DNA of 33,931 nucleotides, taken from contig JAVKSL010000024.1 in NCBI GenBank assembly GCA_039583695.1, positions 1-33,931 on the forward strand, read 5' to 3'. This DNA comes from JAVKSL01 sp039583695 (lineage in GTDB: Bacteria; Actinomycetota; Acidimicrobiia; Acidimicrobiales; JAJPHD01). A program made the position numbers and the translations under genes. Positions within the stretch are counted from its first letter, which is position 1. Each line of letters begins with the position of its first letter. Below the pieces are notes generated by a model. The model worked only from the letters and a program-made list of their open reading frames with translations, had not been told where the DNA came from and ran no database searches. Below, piece by piece: positions 23,786 to 30,463 of this stretch.

Positions 23786-25531
23786 ATGACCGACTCCAGT
23801 ACCGGGCCCGGCCATGCCACTGGTGACCTCTCGGCAGTCGTAGGCCGCGCTCGGGGGGCAAGCCCCCCGGCCGGCCCCCCGAGCGCGGCCCCGAGCACCC
23901 CCCCAGATCGTGACCGCACCCGGGGGGGCAGGCCTGCCTCCGGTGCCAGCCGCCGGCGACGCCGTGGATCGAGGGGAGGAGCTGGGCGACGGGTCCAACC
24001 GCGTTCGAAAGCTACGCCCGAAGAGCCTGCCAAGACGGCAAGATCCTCCGGCTCCTTCCCCACGGGTGACAGCCTCGGGACGAGACCTGTAACCGCGCCC
24101 ACCGCCGGCGGTGCCACCACGACCGTGGCCGTTGGCGGCATCCCCTCCAAGTCCAGCCATCCCAGCATCGGCGAGAGCTCGGGTGGGCGGCATCGCGGGC
24201 GCTACTTGATGTGTGTCCACGTCAGGCCCGATGTCACCCAGATTGCCATCCTGGAGGGTCGCACGCTCATTGAGCACCACGTGTCCAGGCGTCAGGACAT
24301 CGACAACGAGATCGACGGCAATATCTACCTCGGGAGGGTCGAGGCCGTGCTGCCAGGCATGGAGGCGGCGTTCATCGACATCGGAACCGCCAAGAACGCA
24401 GTGCTCTATCGCAGTGATATCCATTGGACGCCGGCCAGTGACGACCGAGACGAGATTGACCGCGATGATCTGCTCAACGACGGAGGCACCCAGTCATCGA
24501 CCGAGCAGCCACGGATCGAGCAGCTCTTGCGGTCGGGCCAGAAGATCGTGTGCCAGGTGACCAAGAATCCCATCAGTGCCAAGGGTGCCAGGCTCACCCA
24601 GGCGGTGTCGATACCCGGACGTTTCGTGGTGCTGGTCCCGAATGCCTCCACCAACGGCATCTCCAAGCGACTGACCGACGACGAGCGCAAACGCCTGCGT
24701 GGGATCCTTGACCAGGTTCGTCCAGCCGCTCATGGCCTGATCGTGCGCACCGCTGCCGAAGGGGTGACCTCGGTGGAGCTCGAGCGGGACATCGCCCATC
24801 TGGTGCGGATATGGGACGCCATCGAGGCACGGGCGGCCAAGGCCGTCGCGCCAGCGCTGCTCCACGCCGAGCTCGACGCGACGGTCCGGGTGATCCGCGA
24901 GGAGCTGAATCACGAGTTTCGAGGGGTGATCATCGACGACTCGGAGTTGTGTGCACAGGTGCGAAGCTACGTCTCTGGTATCGACCCCGGCCTGGCGGAG
25001 CGGGTGAGGCTGCACGACCCCGCCGATCCGCTGCCGATATTCGAGCGCTACCACATCGAGGAGCAGCTGCACCGCGCTCTGGATCGCAAGGTGTGGCTGC
25101 CCTCGGGGGGCTCGCTCATCATCGAGCGGACCGAAGCCCTTACTGTCATCGACGTCAACACGGCCAAGAACGTCGGCATCTCGAACCTCGAAGAGACCGT
25201 ATTTCGCAATAACCTCGAGGCGGCAGACGAGATAGCCCGCCAGCTCCGACTCCGGGACATCGGGGGGATCATCGTCATCGACTTCATCGACATGGAGGTC
25301 AAGGCCAACCGGGACCAGCTGGTGGCGACGCTGCGCACCGCTCTCGACCGGGACAAGACTCGCACCCAGGTGTTCTCTATCTCCGAGCTCGGTCTGGTCG
25401 AGATGACACGCAAACGGGTGTCTGGCGGGATGGTCGAGGCGATGTCCCGCATCTGCCCGACCTGCGGTGGAAGGGGCGTGGTCGTGAGGGACGGTTTGGC
25501 CCAGGACCCGAGGCCTGCCGGGACCATGTAG
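23786..25531 (+). CDS. rne: Ribonuclease E/G
   Basis: The endoribonuclease starts decay of mRNA and matures rRNA and tRNA. Of 581 residues, the first ~138 are a disordered, Pro/Ala/Arg-rich extension with a basic patch (RRRRRGSRGG, ~56-65). The S1 domain begins near 140 (NIYLGRVEAVLPGMEAAFIDIG). The catalytic metal residues Asp456 (VIDVNTAKN) and Asp499 (IVIDFIDM) are 43 apart, as in E. coli RNase E. The zinc-link CPTC is at 557-560. There is no long C-terminal scaffold, so it resembles RNase G plus an N-terminal extension. ATG 23786 is chosen for its GAAGGG site nine bases upstream; the frame is open back to 23537. Confidence 0.94.
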   Translation: MTDSSTGPGHATGDLSAVVGRARGASPPAGPPSAAPSTPPDRDRTRGGRPASGASRRRRRGSRGGAGRRVQPRSKATPEEPAKTARSSGSFPTGDSLGTRPVTAPTAGGATTTVAVGGIPSKSSHPSIGESSGGRHRGRYLMCVHVRPDVTQIAILEGRTLIEHHVSRRQDIDNEIDGNIYLGRVEAVLPGMEAAFIDIGTAKNAVLYRSDIHWTPASDDRDEIDRDDLLNDGGTQSSTEQPRIEQLLRSGQKIVCQVTKNPISAKGARLTQAVSIPGRFVVLVPNASTNGISKRLTDDERKRLRGILDQVRPAAHGLIVRTAAEGVTSVELERDIAHLVRIWDAIEARAAKAVAPALLHAELDATVRVIREELNHEFRGVIIDDSELCAQVRSYVSGIDPGLAERVRLHDPADPLPIFERYHIEEQLHRALDRKVWLPSGGSLIIERTEALTVIDVNTAKNVGISNLEETVFRNNLEAADEIARQLRLRDIGGIIVIDFIDMEVKANRDQLVATLRTALDRDKTRTQVFSISELGLVEMTRKRVSGGMVEAMSRICPTCGGRGVVVRDGLAQDPRPAGTM

Positions 25532-25534
25532 CAT
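25529..25534 (+). promoter_or_regulatory. -10 box (TAGCAT) of rplU overlapping the rne stop codon
   Basis: TAGCAT includes the TAG stop of rne (25529-25531) and ends nine bases before ATG 25544. With no Shine-Dalgarno, rplU is probably also transcribed from its own leaderless promoter. Confidence 0.45.
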
Positions 25535-25543
25535 GGCCAGCCT

Positions 25544-25861
25544 ATGTACGCCGTGATCAGCACAGGGGGCAAGCAGGAGAAGGTGGGCGTCGGCCAGCGT
25601 CTCGACGTGGAACGCCTGGGTCGCGAAGTCGGCGACGAGGTGAGCTTCACCCCGGTGCTCTTGGTGGATGGCGCCACGGTCCTAGCCGGGAGCAACTCGC
25701 TGGTTGGGTCGGTTGTCTCAGCAAAGGTTGTGGGCGAGGCAGCTGGACCCAAGATCAACGGCTTCACCTACAAGCCCAAGTCCAACAACCGTCGCCGGTG
25801 GGGCCACCGCCAGCACTACACGACCATCGAGGTCACCGGCATCAGCCGGGGCCAGGAATAG
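25544..25861 (+). CDS. rplU: 50S ribosomal protein L21
   Basis: A 105-residue large-subunit protein. It opens MYAVISTGGKQEKVGVGQRLDVE, has VSFTPVLLVDGATVLAGS in the middle, and ends with the basic KPKSNNRRRWGHRQHYTTIEVTGI, the L21 signature that contacts 23S rRNA. Length is normal. It lies 12 bases after rne and 11 bases before rpmA, the near-universal L21-L27 pairing. Confidence 0.96.
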   Translation: MYAVISTGGKQEKVGVGQRLDVERLGREVGDEVSFTPVLLVDGATVLAGSNSLVGSVVSAKVVGEAAGPKINGFTYKPKSNNRRRWGHRQHYTTIEVTGISRGQE

Positions 25862-25872
25862 GAGGCGACGAC

Positions 25873-26133
25873 ATGTCCAAGACCAAGGGAGGCGGCTCAA
25901 CCCGCAACGGCCGTGACTCGAACGCCCAGCGCCTGGGGGTCAAGTGCTTCGACGGCACCGCCGTGCGGGCGGGGGCGATCATCGTGCGCCAGCGGGGCAC
26001 CCACTTCCACCCGGGGATCAATGTAGGGCGCGGCGGGGACGACACCTTGTTCGCCACCGCCGAGGGGCACGTCAAGTTTGGCTATCGCAAAGGACGCAAG
26101 CTGGTCGACGTGCTGGACGTCCCGCCGGGCTGA
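25873..26133 (+). CDS. rpmA: 50S ribosomal protein L27
   Basis: An 86-residue protein near the peptidyl-transferase centre. It starts MSKTKGGGSTRNGRDSNAQRLGVK and contains GAIIVRQRGTHFHPGINVGRGGDDTLFA, both diagnostic. There is no cleavable N-terminal extension of the Firmicutes type: the glycine-rich N-terminus begins directly. ATG 25873 has GGAGG at 25861-25865; the longer open frame from 25798 is inside rplU and disfavoured. It converges on the peroxiredoxin gene across a 79-base GC-rich gap with no obvious terminator. Confidence 0.96.
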   Translation: MSKTKGGGSTRNGRDSNAQRLGVKCFDGTAVRAGAIIVRQRGTHFHPGINVGRGGDDTLFATAEGHVKFGYRKGRKLVDVLDVPPG

Positions 26134-26212
26134 GGCCCTGGGTGGGCGCGCTGGTGGGTGTGCGCGGGCGCGGGTGCGGGTGCTGGAAAGGTGTGGTCTA
26201 TATTCCTCGAGG

Positions 26213-26698
26213 TTAGACCAAGGCGGCGAGGACTGATTCGGCGGACGAAGCCTGATGGTCTCCAGGGCTGGCCTCGACGCCCAGCCAGGTGACGACGCCG
26301 TCCTCGACGATCGCTGCGTAGCGCTTCGAGCGGGTGCCGAGTCCGTGGGCGGGGATCTCGACCTCCATACCCATCGCCCGGGCGAAGTCTCCGGCGCCGT
26401 CGGCCAGCATGACCACGTCCTCGCCGACACCTTGGGCTTGCCCCCAAGCGGCCATGACAAAAGCGTCGTTGACAGCGGTGCATGCGATCACATCCACGCC
26501 CTTGGCCTTCAGCTCCTCGGCTCGCAGCACGAATCCGGGAAGGTGGGCGTCGGAGCAGGTGGGGGTGAACGCGCCCGGGACCCCGAACAGGACGACCCGA
26601 CCGTGGCCAAGGGCCTCGGCGGTCGTCACCGGGATCCCCCCGTTTGCGGCTCGGAGCACGCTCACATCGGGAATCGGCTCGCCGGTTGCGATGGTCAT
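26213..26698 (-). CDS. Type II (Prx5-like) peroxiredoxin
   Basis: A 161-residue thiol peroxidase that reduces hydrogen peroxide and organic hydroperoxides. The signature FGVPGAFTPTCSDAHLPGF gives peroxidatic Cys48. Cys73 (VIACTAVND) is 25 residues later, the position of the resolving Cys in the plant PrxII/Prx5 group. The C-terminal GLGTRSKRYAAIVEDGVVTWLGVE is also typical. Start ATG 26698 has GGAGG (26711-26707) eight bases upstream. Its promoter overlaps that of obgE, which reads the other way. Confidence 0.9.
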   Translation of the reverse strand: MTIATGEPIPDVSVLRAANGGIPVTTAEALGHGRVVLFGVPGAFTPTCSDAHLPGFVLRAEELKAKGVDVIACTAVNDAFVMAAWGQAQGVGEDVVMLADGAGDFARAMGMEVEIPAHGLGTRSKRYAAIVEDGVVTWLGVEASPGDHQASSAESVLAALV

Positions 26699-26742
26699 GT
26701 GGTGATCCTCCAGTGGTTGGGTGCCAAACGGCAGTGATCCCC

Positions 26743-26752
26743 ACCCTAGGCT
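26743..26752. promoter_or_regulatory. Overlapping divergent -10 boxes for obgE and the peroxiredoxin gene
   Basis: ACCCTAGGCT holds TAGGCT on the plus strand (26747-26752), eight bases before GTG 26761 of obgE, and TAGGGT on the minus strand (26748-26743), 44 bases before the peroxiredoxin ATG. The two boxes share the TA pair at 26747-26748, so polymerase cannot occupy both at once. Confidence 0.45.
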
Positions 26753-26760
26753 GGGCGGTC

Positions 26761-28053
26761 GTGTCAGGATTCGTCGACGAGGCGCAGCTGCATGTGAAGG
26801 CAGGAGATGGCGGCGCGGGGTCCGTGTCGTTCCGGCGAGAGGCGCATGTGAGCCGGGGTGGTCCCGATGGTGGTGACGGGGGCAGTGGCGGTGATGTGTG
26901 GCTCGGAACCTCGACCCGGCTGGCTTCCCTGCTCAGCTTCAAGGACCATCCCCACCGGAGGGCGGGGTCTGGTACCCACGGCAAGGGGAAGGGCAGGAAC
27001 GGGGCCAACGGCGCGGACGTGGTGGTGGAGGTGCCGGAGGGGACCGTGGTGAGGTCGCTCGCAGGTGACGTTCTGGCGGATCTAGCCGGGCCGGGGGCGC
27101 GCTGGCGGGCGGCGGAAGGCGGGAGGGGTGGGAGGGGAAATGCATCGTTTCTGTCCAACCGCTACAGAGCCCCGAGCTTTGCCGAGCAAGGCGAGGTGGG
27201 GGAGGAGCACTGGTTCAATCTCGAGCTCAAGCTGATGGCCGACGTGGCTCTGGTGGGCCTGCCGAACGCCGGCAAGTCCACCTTGATCTCGCGGGTCTCG
27301 GCGGCCAAGCCCAAGATTGCCGACTACCCCTTCACCACCTTGGTGCCGCACCTCGGAGTGGTCCGGGTTGGCGAGGTAGAGCTGGTGATGGCGGACATCC
27401 CGGGCCTGATCGAAGGCGCCGCGGATGGCCGGGGCCTGGGGCACCGATTCCTGCGTCACGTCGAGCGGGCGCGGGCGCTGATCGTGCTGGTGGACCTCGA
27501 CCCCTCCTGTGCCATCCCACCGAGCGAGCAGGAGCGGGTGCTGGTCGACGAGCTGGGCAAGTATAAGGCTGAGCTGGCTGAGCGTCCGCGGATCGTGGTG
27601 GGGGCCAAGGCCGATCTGGAGGCCACCCCCGCCGCGCCGGCCGCCACCCCAGCCACGCCCGCCACGCCGGCCGCCGATCTCACCACGATGCTGCGCATCT
27701 CGGCGGCTACCGGTGCCGGGCTCGACTCGTTCCTGGGGGCAGTTGCCGACCTGGTCTTGCGGGCACGCTCGACGGCGCCCTTGAACGCCCAGGCCGAGGC
27801 CGTCGTGGTTCACCGGCCTCGGCCTGAGGGAGTCCAAGTCACCCGTGATCGGTCAGGGGACTGGTTCGTGTCGGGGCGCTCGGCCGAACGTGCAGTCGCG
27901 GTCAGTGACATCAACGATCCCGGTGCCCTGGTGCACGTCCAAAGGCGGCTCCGGCGCCTGGGGGTCGATCGTGCCCTGGCCCGCGCCGGCGCCCACAAGG
28001 GGGACCTGGTCCACGTCGGCGAGCTCAGCTTCACTTACGAGCATGACACCTGA
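26761..28053 (+). CDS. obgE: Obg family GTPase (ribosome assembly)
   Basis: The essential GTPase acts in 50S assembly and stress signalling. The 430-residue product has the glycine-rich Obg domain (1-~158, KAGDGGAGSVSFRREAHVSRGGPDGGDGG). The G domain has G1 GLPNAGKST (166-174), G3 DIPGL (212-216) and G5 SAA (314-316). An actinobacterial C-terminal OCT domain lies at ~350-430 (GDWFVSGRSAERAVAVSDI). The G4 motif is AKAD (282-285), where NKxD is canonical, and is followed by an Ala/Pro/Thr-rich insert (~288-306). GTG 26761 has no Shine-Dalgarno but a -10 box eight bases upstream. Three bases separate it from proB. Confidence 0.95.
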   Translation: MSGFVDEAQLHVKAGDGGAGSVSFRREAHVSRGGPDGGDGGSGGDVWLGTSTRLASLLSFKDHPHRRAGSGTHGKGKGRNGANGADVVVEVPEGTVVRSLAGDVLADLAGPGARWRAAEGGRGGRGNASFLSNRYRAPSFAEQGEVGEEHWFNLELKLMADVALVGLPNAGKSTLISRVSAAKPKIADYPFTTLVPHLGVVRVGEVELVMADIPGLIEGAADGRGLGHRFLRHVERARALIVLVDLDPSCAIPPSEQERVLVDELGKYKAELAERPRIVVGAKADLEATPAAPAATPATPATPAADLTTMLRISAATGAGLDSFLGAVADLVLRARSTAPLNAQAEAVVVHRPRPEGVQVTRDRSGDWFVSGRSAERAVAVSDINDPGALVHVQRRLRRLGVDRALARAGAHKGDLVHVGELSFTYEHDT

Positions 28054-28056
28054 GTC

Positions 28057-29148
28057 ATGATCGTCGTAGCCAAGGTCGGGACCTCTTCCATCACCGACTC
28101 CGCTGGTGAGATCGACCACGCAGCCATCGCCAAGCTGTGCGCGGAGGTGGTGAGCCTTCGGGCTGCGGGGCACTCGGTGGTGCTGGTGACCTCTGGCGCC
28201 ATCGTGGCCGGGTTGGCTCCCCTTGGACTGGCACTCCGCCGCCCGAGCGACCTGGCCACGCTTCAGGCTGTGTCCGCCGTGGGCCAAAGCCGCCTGATGC
28301 GGGTTTACGACGAAGCCCTCGCCGCTCACGGTGTGCTCGGGGGCCAGATCCTCCTGGCCCCGCATGACTTCGTGGATCGTCAGCAGTACCTCCACGCACG
28401 CCAGACCCTCACCCGCCTGCTCGAGCTTGGGGTGGTGCCGGTGGTGAACGAGAACGATGCGGTGGCAGACGACGAGATCCGCTTTGGCGACAACGACCGC
28501 CTTGCTGCGCTCGTTGCTCACCTGATCGGCGCCGAGCTCCTGGTGCTGCTCACCGACACACCAGGGCTGCTAAGCGGGGACCCCGCCCTTGACCAGCGGG
28601 CCTCGCTGATCGAGGAGGTGCTCGAGGTGGACCGCGAGCTGGAGGCGCTGGCTGGCGGGTCAGGCAGTCCGGGGGGAAGTGGCGGCATGGCGTCCAAGCT
28701 GGCGGCAGCCAAGATGGCCGCGTGGTCCGGCATCCGCGCTGTGATAGCCGCGGCCGAGCGCCCGGGTGTACTTGCCCAGGCGGTGGCGGGCGAGGCAGGC
28801 GTGGGGACGGTTGTCTGGCCCAGGAATCGTCGCTTGAGCGCTCGCAAGGTCTGGATCGCCTTCGCGGTTCCCTCTCAGGGCATGCTCACCGTCGACGACG
28901 GAGCTCGCCGCGCCCTCGTCGAAGGTGGTAGGTCCCTGCTGCCAGCGGGCGTGTTGGAGGTGCGTGGCACCTTCACGCCCGGTGATGCCGTGGAGATCGG
29001 CGACCTTGGCGGGATGGTGTTTGCCAAGGGCCTGATCCGGCATCCATCCGGACCGTTGGCAGGCTGGGCTGGCCTGCAGACCGGCGACCTTCCTCCCGAG
29101 GTGCCCCTCGAGGTTGTCCACCGCGACGATCTGGTCCTGCTGGTATGA
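28057..29148 (+). CDS. proB: Glutamate 5-kinase
   Basis: ProB phosphorylates glutamate, the first step of proline synthesis. The 363-residue protein starts VVAKVGTSSITD (the amino-acid-kinase phosphate loop), has LVTSGAIVAG, VVNENDAVADDEIRFGDNDRLAALVA, LLTDTPGLLSGDP and GSGGMASKLAAAKMAAWSG. It ends in a PUA domain (~275-355, PAGVLEVRGTFTPGDAVEI). All catalytic segments are in order. It is coupled to obgE, as in other actinobacteria. proA, the usual next gene, is absent and replaced by an MscS channel. Confidence 0.95.
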   Translation: MIVVAKVGTSSITDSAGEIDHAAIAKLCAEVVSLRAAGHSVVLVTSGAIVAGLAPLGLALRRPSDLATLQAVSAVGQSRLMRVYDEALAAHGVLGGQILLAPHDFVDRQQYLHARQTLTRLLELGVVPVVNENDAVADDEIRFGDNDRLAALVAHLIGAELLVLLTDTPGLLSGDPALDQRASLIEEVLEVDRELEALAGGSGSPGGSGGMASKLAAAKMAAWSGIRAVIAAAERPGVLAQAVAGEAGVGTVVWPRNRRLSARKVWIAFAVPSQGMLTVDDGARRALVEGGRSLLPAGVLEVRGTFTPGDAVEIGDLGGMVFAKGLIRHPSGPLAGWAGLQTGDLPPEVPLEVVHRDDLVLLV

Positions 29149-29334
29149 GCGGCTCTGTGTCGGGTTCCGACGTAGAGCAGCGGGCCTAGCTGGCGCACTA
29201 TGATCAAGGTGACGGGCCAACGCCAAGCCCGCGGGCCGACCAGCTGGTGCCGCGGCGGTGGCTGAGCCGAGGGGCTCAGTGCCTGGCCGGATAGGAACAG
29301 TCCAAAAGCCAATGATCGCGCAAGAAAGCCAGTT
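29149..29334 (+). promoter_or_regulatory. Leader of the MscS gene with TATGAT box and hairpin
   Basis: TATGAT (29199-29204) is one of the best -10 matches in the window. Downstream, CTGAGCC (29262-29268) and GGCTCAG (29273-29279) form a 7-bp stem with a 4-base loop. The leader to ATG 29335 is about 125 bases. No T-run follows the hairpin, so it may be a weak proB terminator or a leader element. Confidence 0.4.
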
Positions 29335-30423
29335 ATGAGCTTGCTGCCGAGCAGTGGAATCCTCGTTGGGGTTCTTGTGTTGGCTCTGGTTGCCCACAGG
29401 ATCGGGTTCACGATCTTGCGGGACCGGGCCAGGGGCGCGGGCAAGGTCATCTCGAGCTCCTTGGTGACCCACACGCGCCGCCCGGTCCAAGTCATGCTTT
29501 CCTTGATCTTCGTGGAAATTGCCGTGGCATTGGTGCGCCTCCCCGGCTCGCCTCGGGCGATCGTGCTCCATGCGCTCGGGATCTGCCTCATCTTCGCAGT
29601 GGCATGGCTGGCGGTCCAGCTCATCAGTGTGCTTGACGATGTGACCCTCTCCCACTACCAGGTTGGAACAGCTGACAACCTGAAGGCCAGGAGGATCCAG
29701 ACGCAGATCACGGTCCTGCGGCGCGTGGCCATCGTTGTGGTAACGGTGGTGGCGATCGCCATAGCCCTGCTCACCTTCGCGCAGGTGCGGGCAGCGGGAG
29801 CAGGGCTGCTGGCCTCTGCGGGGCTCGTGGCGGTGATCGGCGCGGTGGCCGCCAAGCCGGCCGCCACCAACCTGGTGGCCGGGATTCAGATCGCGATCAG
29901 CCAACCGATCCGCGTGGACGACGTAGTCGTGGTGGACGGTCATTGGGGTCGGGTCGAGGACATCGCCCTCACTTACGTAGTGATACGGGTTTGGGACCTA
30001 CGACGGCTGGTCGTTCCCATCTCGTACCTCATCGAGAACTCCTTCGAGAACTGGACCCGTGCGAGCGCGGACATCTTGGGCTGGGTGCACCTGGAGGTTG
30101 ATTACACGGCACCGGTGGATGCGATCCGTCAGCGTTTGCACGAGATCTTGGCGGCCTCTCCCGATTGGGACACCAAGGTTTGGAACCTCCAAGTGACCGG
30201 TCTTGGCCCGAGCACGATGCAGTTGCGGGCGCTGATGAGCTCGACTGACAGCTCGTCTTCGTGGTCCCTTCAATGCGAGGTCAGAGAGAAGCTCGTGGAG
30301 TTCCTTCAGCTTCACCATCCCGGGGCCCTGCCTCGTTTGCGGAGCGAGCTGGGGTGGCAGGACCGCCAGGAACAGGTATGGCCGGACCCCAGCCTGGAGG
30401 ACGTCGATAGCCGATCCAGCTGA
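29335..30423 (+). CDS. MscS-family mechanosensitive ion channel
   Basis: A 362-residue membrane protein with four hydrophobic helices (~8-28, ~50-70, ~78-100, ~130-150). They lead into the MscS pore helix and beta domain: GLLASAGLVAVIGAVAAKPAATNLVAGIQIAISQPIRVDDVVVVDG, then GRVEDIALTYVVIRVWDLRRLVVPISYLIENSFENWTR. These are the pore-lining Gly/Ala pattern and the family's V-E-I-x-x-x-x-T-x-I and P-N/S-x-x-x segments. Such channels release solutes on osmotic down-shock. The long N-terminal part and extended C-terminus differ from the 286-residue E. coli MscS. It converges on ppc with 40 bases between. AAGAAAG upstream is a weak ribosome-binding site. Confidence 0.9.
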   Translation: MSLLPSSGILVGVLVLALVAHRIGFTILRDRARGAGKVISSSLVTHTRRPVQVMLSLIFVEIAVALVRLPGSPRAIVLHALGICLIFAVAWLAVQLISVLDDVTLSHYQVGTADNLKARRIQTQITVLRRVAIVVVTVVAIAIALLTFAQVRAAGAGLLASAGLVAVIGAVAAKPAATNLVAGIQIAISQPIRVDDVVVVDGHWGRVEDIALTYVVIRVWDLRRLVVPISYLIENSFENWTRASADILGWVHLEVDYTAPVDAIRQRLHEILAASPDWDTKVWNLQVTGLGPSTMQLRALMSSTDSSSSWSLQCEVREKLVEFLQLHHPGALPRLRSELGWQDRQEQVWPDPSLEDVDSRSS

Positions 30424-30463
30424 GCCCATGTCCACCCATGTCCACCTGGTTTCGGGGCATCGG

